Shown: positions 45,732-54,440, numbered from the stretch's first letter. The stretch: DNA of 62,733 bases from Gordonia rhizosphera NBRC 16068 (GCF_000298195.1 NZ_BAHC01000084.1:1-62733); one strand, 5' to 3'. The notes: generated by a model from the letters alone, not told the origin. A program made the numbers and translations.

Positions 45732-47162
45732 ATGGACTTTGTGATTCGGACGGAATCCGGACCTTCGATCGGCCCGTCGGTGGCCGAGATCCTCGAGAGT
45801 CATGTGAGCGGAAGCGGGTCGCCGACGCGGACCGCGCGGTCGGTCGCCGACGCCATCGAGGCGCGCGGCGACGACGGGACGTGGTTGTCCACGGTGCCGC
45901 GCGAGCAACTGCTGGCGGCGGCGGCCGAACTCGAAAGCCGGCCGGGTGCGCGTGGACTACCGCTCTACGGGGTCCCGTTCGGCGTGAAGGACAGCATCGA
46001 TGTCGCCGGCGTGCCGACCACGCTGTCGTGTCCGGACTATGCCTACATCGCCGAGCACACCGCGCCGGCCGTGCAGCGGTTGCTCGATGCTGGTGCACTC
46101 TATGTGGGCAAGACCAATCTCGACCAGTTCGCCACCGGATTGAACGGCACCCGTACCCCGTACACGATCCCGCGCAGCGTCTACGGCAACGAGATGATCT
46201 CGGGCGGTTCGAGTTCCGGATCGGCGCTCGCCGTCGCCCTGGGTCAGGTGCCGTTCGCGGTCGCCACCGACACCGCGGGATCGGGCCGGGTGCCGGCCGC
46301 CCTGAACGGTGTCGTCGGCTACAAGCCGTCGCGCGGCCTGATCAGCACCGTCGGGCTGGTCCCCGCATGCAAGTCGCTGGACTGCATCACGATGATGGCC
46401 GGGTGCATCGATGACGTCGACCGGGTGATGGCCGTGATGGCCGGTCGCGACGACGACGACCCGTGGTCGCGGTCGCCGGGTCCGGCCTTCGCCGGCGGAC
46501 CGGTCCGGGTGGGGCTGCCGCCGGTGGCCGAACTCGAGTTCTTCGGCGACGATGCGATGCGGGCGGCCCACCTCGCGTTCCGGAACCGACTGGCGCACGG
46601 CGGCTTTCCGGTCGACGTCGAGTTCCACGAGGTGTCGATGGCCCCGTTCTTCGCCGCCGGAGAACTGCTCTACGCCGGCCCCTGGGTCGCCGAACGTCTG
46701 GTCGTGTTCGGCGAGTTCCTCGCAGAACACCCGGACTCCATCCATCCGGTGGTGCGGGAGATCCTGCGCAGCGGCGAGAAGTACTCCGCCGTCGACGCCT
46801 TCGCCGCGCTGCAGGCGCTGCAGGAGTTGCGCGCCGAGGTCGGGCGCCTGTGGCGTGACATGGATGTGCTGGTGGTCCCGACGATCGGCCGGACGTTCAC
46901 CGTCGACGAGGTTTTCCACCAACCGATCGAGGCCAACACGATGCTGGGCCACTACACGCATTTCGGGAACCTCCTCGACCTGCTCGGTGTCGCCGTGCCG
47001 CAGGGCCACACCGCCGATGGCCGCCCACACAGCGCGATGTTTCTGGGCAACGCGCTGTCCGACGACACCGTGCTGCAACTTGCCGCGGCGCTGCTCGACG
47101 AGCCGCGTGCATCCGCAGCGGCCGAAACCTCCGACCTGCACTCAGAAAGGCTCGTACCGTGA
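45732..47162 (+). CDS. Amidase signature enzyme, allophanate hydrolase-like
   Basis: This is a 476-residue serine hydrolase of the amidase signature family. The Ser-cisSer-Lys triad is visible: K86 in G-V-K-D-S-I-D, cis-Ser in G-G-S-S-S-G-S (159-164 region) and nucleophile S184 in D-T-A-G-S-G-R. The stretch G-K-T-N-L-D-Q-F-A-T-G-L-N-G-T-R and P-A-C-K-S-L-D-C match allophanate hydrolases (AtzF/urea-amidolyase). It ends with the amidase domain and lacks the extra carboxy-terminal domain of AtzF. With the next gene resembling biuret hydrolase, allophanate is the most likely substrate; other ureido compounds remain possible. It is translationally coupled to the next gene. Confidence 0.85.
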   Translation: MDFVIRTESGPSIGPSVAEILESHVSGSGSPTRTARSVADAIEARGDDGTWLSTVPREQLLAAAAELESRPGARGLPLYGVPFGVKDSIDVAGVPTTLSCPDYAYIAEHTAPAVQRLLDAGALYVGKTNLDQFATGLNGTRTPYTIPRSVYGNEMISGGSSSGSALAVALGQVPFAVATDTAGSGRVPAALNGVVGYKPSRGLISTVGLVPACKSLDCITMMAGCIDDVDRVMAVMAGRDDDDPWSRSPGPAFAGGPVRVGLPPVAELEFFGDDAMRAAHLAFRNRLAHGGFPVDVEFHEVSMAPFFAAGELLYAGPWVAERLVVFGEFLAEHPDSIHPVVREILRSGEKYSAVDAFAALQALQELRAEVGRLWRDMDVLVVPTIGRTFTVDEVFHQPIEANTMLGHYTHFGNLLDLLGVAVPQGHTADGRPHSAMFLGNALSDDTVLQLAAALLDEPRASAAAETSDLHSERLVP

Positions 47163-47866
47163 CCGATCCGGTGAGCATTCCAGCTCTGCCCGAACCCATC
47201 GCGCTCGATCTCGCCCGCACGGCGCTCGTCATCATCGACATGCAACGGGACTTCCTGCTGCCCGGCGGGTTCGGGGAGACGCTGGGCAACGACGTCAGCC
47301 AGCTGCAGCGTGTGGTGAAGCCGCTCGCCGGGCTGCTGGCGGCGGCCCGTGACGCGGGGATGCTGGTGATCCACACCCGTGAGGGTCATCTTCCCGACCT
47401 CTCGGACTGTCCGCCGGCCAAGCTCAATCGCGGTGCGCCGTCGAAACGCATCGGCGACCCCGGCGCCTTCGGACGCATCCTGATCCGGGGCGAGTACGGG
47501 CACGACATCATCGATGAACTCGCCCCCGCCGACGGTGAGATCGTCATCGACAAGCCGGGCAAGGGTGCGTTCTACGCGACCGATCTCGCAAAGGTGTTGG
47601 CCGACAACGAGATCACTCAGCTCCTCGTCACCGGTGTCACGACGGAGGTCTGCGTGCACACCACCACCCGGGAGGCCAACGACCGGGGCTACGAGTGCGT
47701 CGTCGTATCCGACTGTGTCGGTTCCTACTTCCCCGAGTTCCAACGGGTGGGTCTGGAGATGATCGCCGCGCAGGGCGGCATCTTCGGCTGGACCGCCCCG
47801 AGCGGTGAGGTGATCGCCGCAATCTCTCGACACGCGGCAGCGTCGCCGTCCTCCGCATTGTCCTGA
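47159..47866 (+). CDS. biuH: Isochorismatase-like cysteine hydrolase, probable biuret amidohydrolase
   Basis: This is a 235-residue cysteine hydrolase. The triad residues are D27 (I-I-D-M-Q), K132 (D-K-P-G-K-G) and C165 (T-T-E-V-C-V-H-T). Long matches to the rhizobial BiuH pattern are clear, as I recall it: H-T-R-E-G-H-x-P-D-L, I-G-D-P-G, D-K-P-G-K-G-x-F-x-A-T-D-L, and R-E-A-N-D-R-G-Y-E-C. BiuH converts biuret to allophanate and ammonia, which the preceding amidase could then hydrolyse. The GTG start overlaps the amidase stop. Substrate is inferred, not shown. Confidence 0.83.
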   Translation: MTDPVSIPALPEPIALDLARTALVIIDMQRDFLLPGGFGETLGNDVSQLQRVVKPLAGLLAAARDAGMLVIHTREGHLPDLSDCPPAKLNRGAPSKRIGDPGAFGRILIRGEYGHDIIDELAPADGEIVIDKPGKGAFYATDLAKVLADNEITQLLVTGVTTEVCVHTTTREANDRGYECVVVSDCVGSYFPEFQRVGLEMIAAQGGIFGWTAPSGEVIAAISRHAAASPSSALS

Positions 47867-47908
47867 TGATCTGCCACTTGATTTGCTGCCGAAAGGAACT
47901 CGCACATC

Positions 47909-49507
47909 ATGAGCACTACCACCGAGCCCGCGCCGCCCACTGATCCAACCTCCTCGCCCGGTCCCACCACCGTGGCGTGGTGGACGCGCGGAGACACCAA
48001 TGCGTTCTTCGGTCTGGGCTTCAACATCCTGGTCAACGTTCTCACCCTGACCGGTCTGATGATCGCCGTGGTCAACATCCCGGCCGGCGACGTCCTGGGA
48101 ACCGTGCTGCCCGCGCTCGGAGTCGCGCTGATCCTCGGAAACGTCTACTACACCTTCCTCGCCCGCCGGCTGGCCAAACGCGAGGGCCGCAGCGACGTGA
48201 CGGCGTTGCCGTACGGACCGAGCGTGCCGCACATGTTCATCGTCGTGTTCGTCGTGATGCTGCCGGTCTACCTGCAGTCCAACGACGCGATGCAGGCCTG
48301 GGAAGCCGGTCTGGCCTGGGCGTTCATGATCGGCGTGATCGTGATGATCGGAGCGTTCGTCGGCCCGTACGTCCGCAAACTCACCCCGCGGGCGGCCATG
48401 CTGGGCACCCTGGCCGGCATCTCCCTGACCTTCATCTCGATGCGGCCGGCCGCCCAGATGTGGGAGGTGGCGTGGATCGGCCTGCCGGTGCTCGCCATCA
48501 TCCTCATCGGCTTCTTCACCGACGTGCGGTTGCCGGGCAACATCCCGGTGGGGCTGGCCGCGTTGCTGGTCGGTACCGCGATCGGCTGGATCGGCGGTTA
48601 CATGTCGGTACCGGACCTGACCAACGCAGTCTCCGACATCGCTGTCGGCATCCCCGATCTGCGCGTCGACATGCTGCTGTCCGGTCTCGGAAACCTCGCA
48701 CCGCTGCTCGGCACGGCGATCCCGCTCGGCGTCTACAACTTCACCGAGGCGATGAGCAACGTGGAGAGCGCCGCGGCGGCCGGCGACAACTACAACCTGC
48801 GCAGTGTGTTGCTCGCCGACGGTGCCGGCGCCTGCATCGGCGCCGGATTCGGTTCGCCGTTCCCGCCGGCCGTCTACATCGGTCACCCGGGCTGGAAGGA
48901 CGCCGGCGGTCGCGCCAGCTACTCGCTGGCCAGCGGCGTGGTGATCGGGATCCTGTGCTTCATCGGGCTGTTCGGCGTGCTCGACGCTCTGCTGCCGGTT
49001 CCCGCGATCGTGCCGATCCTGCTCTATATCGGTCTGCTCATCGGTGCACAGGCCTTCCAGGCGGTGCCGAGACTACATGCGGTGGCGGTGGTCGCGGCCA
49101 TTCTGCCGAACCTTGCGCAGTGGGCGTCGGGGATGGTCGACAACGCGCTCAGTGCCGCCGGCACCACGGCCGGTGAGGTCGGCAACGACGCTCTCAACGG
49201 CGCAGGCGTCGTCTACGACGGACTGCAGACCCTCGGTGAGGGCGCCGTCCTGGTCGGTCTGGTGCTGGGCACCATCGTGACGTTCATCCTGGAGAAGAAG
49301 TTCCACTTCGCGGCGATCGCGTGCGGGGTCGGCGCGGTGCTCTCGTTCATCGGACTCATCCACGCGCCCGAGGTGCAATGGGCGGCCAACCCCGAGGTGG
49401 CGCTCGGCTACCTTCTCTTCGGCATCGTGTGCCTGGGCTACTGGTTCCTGCCGGGGGCGCGCACGCCGGTCACCGTCGACGAGGCGGACATCGTCGCCGG
49501 TCACTGA
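47909..49507 (+). CDS. NCS2-type xanthine/uracil permease family transporter
   Basis: This is a 532-residue inner-membrane protein with about twelve to fourteen hydrophobic segments. It resembles the NCS2/AzgA nucleobase transporters and related regulator-type permeases: N-I-L-V-N-V-L-T-L-T-G-L early, N-F-T-E-A-M-S-N-V-E-S-A-A-A-A-G-D in the middle, and F-G-S-P-F-P-P-A-V-Y-I-G-H. An AAAGGA site precedes the ATG. It is the third gene of the ureido operon, so it likely imports biuret or another N-carbonyl compound. Substrate unproven. Confidence 0.85.
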   Translation: MSTTTEPAPPTDPTSSPGPTTVAWWTRGDTNAFFGLGFNILVNVLTLTGLMIAVVNIPAGDVLGTVLPALGVALILGNVYYTFLARRLAKREGRSDVTALPYGPSVPHMFIVVFVVMLPVYLQSNDAMQAWEAGLAWAFMIGVIVMIGAFVGPYVRKLTPRAAMLGTLAGISLTFISMRPAAQMWEVAWIGLPVLAIILIGFFTDVRLPGNIPVGLAALLVGTAIGWIGGYMSVPDLTNAVSDIAVGIPDLRVDMLLSGLGNLAPLLGTAIPLGVYNFTEAMSNVESAAAAGDNYNLRSVLLADGAGACIGAGFGSPFPPAVYIGHPGWKDAGGRASYSLASGVVIGILCFIGLFGVLDALLPVPAIVPILLYIGLLIGAQAFQAVPRLHAVAVVAAILPNLAQWASGMVDNALSAAGTTAGEVGNDALNGAGVVYDGLQTLGEGAVLVGLVLGTIVTFILEKKFHFAAIACGVGAVLSFIGLIHAPEVQWAANPEVALGYLLFGIVCLGYWFLPGARTPVTVDEADIVAGH

Positions 49508-49526
49508 GGTAGCGCACCATGCGCTC

Positions 49527-49575
49527 GGACGCACCGGAGGACGAACGTACAGGCGTTTTGTTCTCCGGTGCGTCC
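49527..49575. terminator. 13-bp inverted repeat after the permease gene
   Basis: GGACGCACCGGAG (49527-49539) and CTCCGGTGCGTCC (49563-49575) are perfect inverted copies with a 23-base loop, 20 bp after the permease stop. No T-run follows, as is common for actinobacterial terminators. The right arm overlaps the presumed -35 of the tRNA-Asn promoter. Confidence 0.55.
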
Positions 49576-49587
49576 ATGCGCTAGAGT
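49558..49587 (+). promoter_or_regulatory. Promoter of tRNA-Asn
   Basis: TTGTTC (49558-49563) and TAGAGT (49582-49587) are spaced by 18 bp and sit 22 bp before the tRNA, a fair sigma-A-type promoter. Confidence 0.5.
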
Positions 49588-49608
49588 CACAACTCGGTTC
49601 GAGCGCAT

Positions 49609-49681
49609 TCCCCCATAGCTCAATTGGCAGAGCATTCGACTGTTAATCGAACGGTTACTGGTTCGAGTCCAGTTGGGGGAG
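49609..49681 (+). tRNA. tRNA-Asn (anticodon GTT)
   Basis: 73 bases form a cloverleaf: acceptor TCCCCCA with TGGGGGA and discriminator G, D arm TAGCTCAATTGGCAGAGCA, anticodon stem TTCGA/TCGAA around CTGTTAA, and T arm with GGTTCGAGTCC. The anticodon GTT assigns Asn. CCA is not encoded. A terminator follows seven bases later, so it is a single-gene unit. tRNA-Asn genes are frequent phage integration targets in actinobacteria, and endolysin-like genes follow. Confidence 0.96.
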
Positions 49682-49687
49682 CAACAC

Positions 49688-49728
49688 AAGCCCCCGTCAC
49701 CTGCGCACGCAGGCGGACGGGGGCTTTC
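49688..49728 (+). terminator. Terminator of tRNA-Asn
   Basis: AAGCCCCCGTC (49688-49698) and GACGGGGGCTT (49716-49726) form an 11-bp stem, with CTTTCTG after it. It ends transcription of the tRNA and may also serve the leftward cell-wall gene, whose stop is 41 bp away. Confidence 0.85.
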
Positions 49729-49768
49729 TGTGTTTCTGCTTTCGGTGTTCTGCCGTGGCCGGACCCGG

Positions 49769-50867
49769 TCACGCTCGACTCGCGGTGAGGTCGACGATCA
49801 CGCCGGTGGGAGACCAGCGCAGCATGCCGTGCTCGAAGGTCTGCATGATGTTGTCGGTTCCCTCGACGGGACGTTCATCCGACGTCGGAAGGCCGAGCGA
49901 CCCGGTTTCCCAACCCATCGCGGCATAGCGCATGCCGATCTTGCCGTGGACCAGGAATCCGGCACCGGCCCACCGTTCGGCACGAACAGCACACCGCCTT
50001 CGAAGGCCTGGTTGGCCCCCACGCGAACACCTGATGACGCAGGATCGGGAACCCGCATTCGCCCGACTCCCATCCGCGCGCCGTATACGCCTCGAAAAGG
50101 CCGCCGTGCGGGATGGCGTAGGCGGCGTTCGCCCCGTTGCGCCAGTAGATGTGGCCGTTGGTGAACGCGACCCACGCGCCGACCAGTCGGCCGTCCCGGA
50201 TGATCTGGTTCTCGCCCCGGGTGATCCGGGTGCCGATCCAGCCGGCGGCGACCCGCGCCTCGGCGTCGATGAGGTTCGGCACCGGGTGTACGAAGGTGCG
50301 GCACCGTCGGAGGAACTCGGTCATCGGGAACCCGACGCCGTCGATGTCACCGGGGTCGTGGTGGTCACCGCCGCGGACACCGAAATCCTTGTGCCCGCAC
50401 ACGCCTTTCGGCAGAACGGGCCAGCCGCTGCGGCCGTTGTCGCCGGCGTACTCGAGCGGGAACCCGAACTGCCGCGAAGCGGCGGCCATCGCACGCGCCC
50501 CGCGCCACAGCATCGCGTCCTCGTCGAGTCCGTCGGACGCATCCCTCGACAGCCACCAGGCGAGCGACCACGCGGCGAACGACCCGGCGAAGCACAGGTG
50601 GAAGGCGATCCCGTTGGCGGCGGCGGCCGCCCACGGTGCCTCGGTCACCGGGACGTTGAGCACCGTATGGGCGTCGTCGACCTCGATGTTGTACGAGACG
50701 TTCGCACTGTTGCAGTAGCGGGCGAGTGCGATCGCGTCGCCGGTGCCGCCCTCCTGGGTGTGGACCACACCGTAGTCGGTGCGCCGGCGGACCCCGTCGG
50801 AGTTCCCGGTGCCGATCGTGTCCGGGCGGTAGCCGAAAATGGTGTTGGTGATGCCGTAGTCGACCAT
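49769..50867 (-). pseudogene. N-acetylmuramoyl-L-alanine amidase with LGFP repeats, broken by two frameshifts
   Basis: From the ATG at 50867 (AAGGAGG just upstream) an amidase_2/PGRP domain runs to about residue 195, with D-Y-G-V-V-H-T-Q-E-G and G-H-K-D-F-G-V. LGFP repeats follow (A-R-G-W-E-S-G-E-C-G-F-P). Near 50016-50020 (a run of five C) the repeat continues in another frame (N-Q-A-F-E-G-G-V-L-F-V-P-N-G-G), and near 49961-49972 it moves to the third frame (F-L-V-H-G-K-I-G-M-R-Y-A-A-M-G-W, later L-G-L-P-T-S-D-E), ending at 49769. Adding one base at each place restores one reading frame of LGFP repeats. As given, the first frame ends at 49875. Two sequencing deletions and a real pseudogene look the same here. 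Confidence 0.8.
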
Positions 50868-50899
50868 GGCCCCTCCTTGTGATCGAGGTGACAGTTTGC

Positions 50900-51331
50900 T
50901 TAAAAGACGGTGGACGTGGTGAGGCGCTCGTAGAGTGCCTCGGCGTCGCCGAACCGCGTGTCGTAGCGGTGGGGGTGGGCCGATCGCTGCACGGCCTGCG
51001 CATACCAACCGGGCGGATGCGCCGACGAGTTGTAGTCCAGCTGCACCAGTTGCGCGTAGAACAGCCGCGCCGCGGTGGCCGGATCCATCAGGTCGATGCC
51101 GTCGCCGCGGCCCCACCACTGTGGCTGCTGCTGAAACAGTCCGACACTCTTGCCATCCGAGCCGATCGCGTCGTAGGGCACCGTGAGGCTCCCCGGCACC
51201 GCACGGTTCGCGTAGTTCCGGATGTTCGTCTCCACCAGCGTCGTCGCCAGTGCGATCATGATGCCGCGCGACGTGACACCCATGCCGCGGCCGACGGCGA
51301 TGATGATACGCGCGTAGTCGTCAGCGGACAT
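50900..51331 (-). CDS. Lysozyme/transglycosylase-like domain protein, endolysin type
   Basis: This is a 143-residue protein starting M-S-A-D-D-Y after GGAGGT. It has the pattern I-A-L-A-T-T-L-V-E-T-N, S-V-G-L-F-Q-Q-Q-P-Q-W-W-G and A-Q-A-V-Q-R-S-A-H-P, matching a widespread actinobacterial lysozyme-like domain that also forms the first module of many phage endolysins. The acidic residue in the E-T-N segment is the likely catalytic Glu. No signal peptide is seen, as is usual for phage lysins. It precedes the amidase-LGFP gene by 32 bp on the same strand, so the two look like one lysis unit. Confidence 0.75.
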   Translation of the reverse strand: MSADDYARIIIAVGRGMGVTSRGIMIALATTLVETNIRNYANRAVPGSLTVPYDAIGSDGKSVGLFQQQPQWWGRGDGIDLMDPATAARLFYAQLVQLDYNSSAHPPGWYAQAVQRSAHPHRYDTRFGDAEALYERLTTSTVF

Positions 51332-51446
51332 ACCTCCACGATCCTCCGATTCCGGTGACTGGGTGTTGGGTGTGCGACGGCCCGCCGCGTTCCGCGGAAC
51401 GCACATGCGAGCACGCCATTCGATCGTCATATCCCGGACTGTCGCC

Positions 51447-52457
51447 TCACTCGCAGGCGACGCCGTCGTTGTCCCCGTCCAGACCCGGTCGGTAGCCGGG
51501 TTCCCCGACATGGAGCGGGGCGACTCCGGCGGCTCGGGCCGCCGAGCAGTTCGCGTAGTAGACGCCGCCATCACCGGTGTCCGGTTCGGTGGTCGTGATG
51601 GCCGGCGGCGCGGTGTCCTCCGGTGTCGACGTCGGTTGGTCGGCTGTCGTCGAGTCGACGGGGACGCCGCCGCACGCGGTGAGGATGCGGGTCATGGCGT
51701 CCTTTTCGGCCGGTGTCACCCACAAGCGATACAGGGCCTTCACCCCGATCTGGCGGGAGACATAGGTGCAGCGATAGGACCTGTTCGGCGGCAGCCAGGT
51801 CGCGGCGTCGCCGTCGCCCTTCTGCTGGTTCACCGATCCGTCGACGGCCTGCAGGTTGCGCGGGTCGTTGGCGAAGTTGCGGCGCTCGTCGACACCGAGC
51901 TGCTGGGCGCCCTTCTGCCAGGCGTCGGACAGGGCCACCAGGTGGTCGATCTGGACCGCCGCCGAGGTGTCCTCACCGCGGACGAAGGCGATGGTCGTGT
52001 CGGTGTAGGGATCCTGCAGGGTGCCGGAGAGCACCACGCACCCGTTGGAACCTGGTTTGAGTTCGATCGAGGTGAGGTCGCGACGAAGGATGTCGTTGCG
52101 GGTGTCGCAGCCGTTGTGGCCACCGTCGACGGTGACGTCGTCGGACCACGCCTGCCCGAACTGGTCACGCGAATACCCCGTCTTGGGTGCGCGCCCCTTC
52201 ACCGCCAGGGTCGCCAGCTTCGCGAGCGCGGCGTTCGCGTCGCCCGGAGCCGGCTGCGTCGCCGAGGCGGTCGTGAACGGGGTCTTCGAGGTTGTCGTCG
52301 ACGGCGACCCGGTCGTGCTCGTCGTCGACGGGGCCGCCGCCGCATCGTCGTCGGTGTCCGACCCGAGTGCGATGAGACCCAGCAGACCGGCCAGGGTCGC
52401 AACGGCGACGACGACGATCACCCAGGTCGTGCGCGAGATCCTCGGGTTCGCGCTCAC
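51447..52457 (-). CDS. Secreted HNH nuclease (DUF1524) with excalibur calcium-binding domain
   Basis: This is a 336-residue protein with a membrane segment at about 10-30 (signal anchor), then a Thr/Ser-rich linker. The DUF1524 HNH domain at about 75-240 contains Q-I-D-H-L-V-A-L-S-D-A-W and N-F-A-N-D-P-R-N-L-Q-A-V, with N-Q-Q-K-G-D. The end is an excalibur motif (D-G-D-N-D-G-V-A-C-E) that binds calcium. Such proteins are exported DNA-degrading enzymes of actinobacteria. The GTG at 52457 was chosen because the signal-like segment starts there; upstream codons overlap the ABC permease gene. Confidence 0.85.
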   Translation of the reverse strand: MSANPRISRTTWVIVVVAVATLAGLLGLIALGSDTDDDAAAAPSTTSTTGSPSTTTSKTPFTTASATQPAPGDANAALAKLATLAVKGRAPKTGYSRDQFGQAWSDDVTVDGGHNGCDTRNDILRRDLTSIELKPGSNGCVVLSGTLQDPYTDTTIAFVRGEDTSAAVQIDHLVALSDAWQKGAQQLGVDERRNFANDPRNLQAVDGSVNQQKGDGDAATWLPPNRSYRCTYVSRQIGVKALYRLWVTPAEKDAMTRILTACGGVPVDSTTADQPTSTPEDTAPPAITTTEPDTGDGGVYYANCSAARAAGVAPLHVGEPGYRPGLDGDNDGVACE

Positions 52458-52498
52458 GATGGGATGTCCGCGATCGCGCTGTCCATCGGGTGTCCGCG

Positions 52499-53287
52499 TC
52501 AGTGGATGTCGAGCCGCTCGAAGGCGACCAGGGACAGCGCCGCAAGGACCAGACCCAAGATGGCCAACGCCGCGAAGTCCGCGGCGCTGACACCGTCGAC
52601 GAGTTGGTTGGCGCCCACCGCCCAGTAGAACGGGGACAGCCACCGGATGGTGTGCACCGCGTTGATGACCGGGGCCAGTGAGGAGATCAGGTAGGCCGCC
52701 GCGGCGACGCCGCTCGCGATTCCCAAGGCCAGTCCTCGGTGTCCGGTGAGCGCACCGACCAGAAGCGCGACGGCGCCGAAGTCGAAGGCCAGCAGCGTCA
52801 GCGCCACCGTCACCCCCACCAGGGCACCCCAGTTCGGCGTCAGTTGGAAACTCGGTCCGGCGAAACACACGACCAGCGACGCCACCGGCACCACCGTCGC
52901 CACCAGGGTCAGCACCACGACCTTGTGCCCGAGAATCACGCGTCGTGTGATGGGCTGCGTGGCGATCAGCCCGAGCTCACCGTCGGCGTCCTGCCCGGCG
53001 ATGGCCGCGGCACCGTAGCCGATGGTCAGCAGCAGGGCGAGGAGCGGCCCGAAGTTGGCGTACATGTTGGCGCTCAGCCATCCCTCGGGTGAGGTGATCG
53101 ATCCGCTGATACCGAACATCGCCGACATCGACGGGTTGTTCTCGATCATGGAGTTGATCGACGAGTCGTTCTTGAACGAGGGGTACATCGCCACGATGAT
53201 GAACAGATAGGCGGCGGCGCCGACCGCGGTGCCGATCAGCATCCGGCGACGCAGCCGCAGGTCGAGGCGTTCGAGGTCGAAGGTCAT
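52499..53287 (-). CDS. ABC-2 type transporter permease
   Basis: This is a 262-residue inner-membrane protein with six hydrophobic segments. The first is near residue 18, and a large extracytoplasmic loop at about 40-70 carries S-S-I-N-S-M-I-E-N-N-P. It resembles ABC-2 exporter permeases such as those of antibiotic or lipid export. Its start overlaps the stop of the ATPase gene, with which it forms one exporter. Substrate unknown. Confidence 0.87.
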   Translation of the reverse strand: MTFDLERLDLRLRRRMLIGTAVGAAAYLFIIVAMYPSFKNDSSINSMIENNPSMSAMFGISGSITSPEGWLSANMYANFGPLLALLLTIGYGAAAIAGQDADGELGLIATQPITRRVILGHKVVVLTLVATVVPVASLVVCFAGPSFQLTPNWGALVGVTVALTLLAFDFGAVALLVGALTGHRGLALGIASGVAAAAYLISSLAPVINAVHTIRWLSPFYWAVGANQLVDGVSAADFAALAILGLVLAALSLVAFERLDIH

Positions 53288-54222
53288 CGCGCCGTTCCTT
53301 CGCTGCCGCCATCGGTTCCGGCGCGCTGGAGGTCCTCACCCTCATAGAGGCGCAGGAAAAGCTCGTCGAGTTCGGCGGGTCGGGCGGTGATCGAGACCGG
53401 TTCCAGCGCGGCGATCGCGGTCAATGCCGGTGCGACCGAACCGGTGTGGATCAGCGAGACATGTCGGGGCGTGGACGTTCGGATCGTCACCCCGGGTATC
53501 TGGGAGAGCGCGGACACGTCCACGTCGTGGTCGAAATCGAGTTCAATGCTTCCCGGAGCGGTCGCGCGCAAAGCATCGATGGTGTCGTCGACGACGATCC
53601 GTCCGGTCCTGATGATCACCACGCGGTGCGCGAGTCGTGCGACCTCGGCGAGGTCATGCGAGGACAGCAGGACGGTGCGGCCTTCGCCGACCGCCTCATG
53701 CATCATGGTCGCAAACGTGTCCTGCAACAGGGGATCGAGACCCGAGGTGGGTTCGTCGAGCACCAGCAGCCGCGGTTTGTGCATCAGCGCCGACACGATC
53801 CCCAGCTTCTGCTTGTTGCCCTTCGACAGTGTGTGGATCGGTGCGTCGAGTTCCACGCCGAGTCGGTCGACGAGTTCATCGCGTTGGGTCATGTCGCGCA
53901 GGCCGCGCATGTGGGCGAATCGCGCCAGGATGTCGGCACCGGTGAGCATCTCGGGAAAATGCAGTTCCCCCGGCAGGTATCCGACATCACGCAGGCGTTC
54001 GGCGTTCCTGGAGGATGCGTCGAGTCCGAACATGTGCGCCCGGCCCTTGTTCGGGCGGTAGAGACCCATCAGACACCGGATGGTCGTCGACTTGCCGGCA
54101 CCGTTGGGACCGAGGAAGCCGCACACCTCACCCTCGTCGACGGTCATCGAGACGTCCATGACGCCGCGCTCGGGTGCAAAGGTCTTGGTGAGGTTCTCGA
54201 TCAGGATCGGCGGCGCCGTCAT
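53284..54222 (-). CDS. ABC transporter ATP-binding protein, drug/lipid exporter type
   Basis: This is a 312-residue ATPase. Walker A is G-P-N-G-A-G-K-S-T near residue 39, the signature is L-S-K-G-N-K-Q-K (a K-G-N variant common in this group) near 135, and Walker B is L-L-V-L-D-E-P. The carboxy-terminal 80 residues are a DUF4162-like domain typical of export ATPases. It starts at ATG 54222 and drives the permease with which it is coupled. Confidence 0.92.
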   Translation of the reverse strand: MTAPPILIENLTKTFAPERGVMDVSMTVDEGEVCGFLGPNGAGKSTTIRCLMGLYRPNKGRAHMFGLDASSRNAERLRDVGYLPGELHFPEMLTGADILARFAHMRGLRDMTQRDELVDRLGVELDAPIHTLSKGNKQKLGIVSALMHKPRLLVLDEPTSGLDPLLQDTFATMMHEAVGEGRTVLLSSHDLAEVARLAHRVVIIRTGRIVVDDTIDALRATAPGSIELDFDHDVDVSALSQIPGVTIRTSTPRHVSLIHTGSVAPALTAIAALEPVSITARPAELDELFLRLYEGEDLQRAGTDGGSEGTAR

Positions 54223-54440
54223 CTCGTTGCTCCGTTTCGTGCGAGGTGCTCCCCACATGCACGGTAGACGCCCGGCGTCGGCCGAGTGCGGCACGGATCG
54301 CCGGATGTTCGGCAATCGCGACGCCGAAATCAGGCAGACGCGACAATTCTGAGAAGTCACTGAGAAAATTGACGCGGCCTCTTAAACTGGGGGCGCCTCG
54401 CGGTCGCCGGCGGGGCACCGGCAACATCGTTGGGAGCACG

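Noticed and set aside
49609..49681. An att core copied from the tRNA-Asn 3' end elsewhere in the window.
   Set aside because: I looked for the T-arm to acceptor sequence further right and left and did not find a second copy, so no integrated element is bounded within the window.
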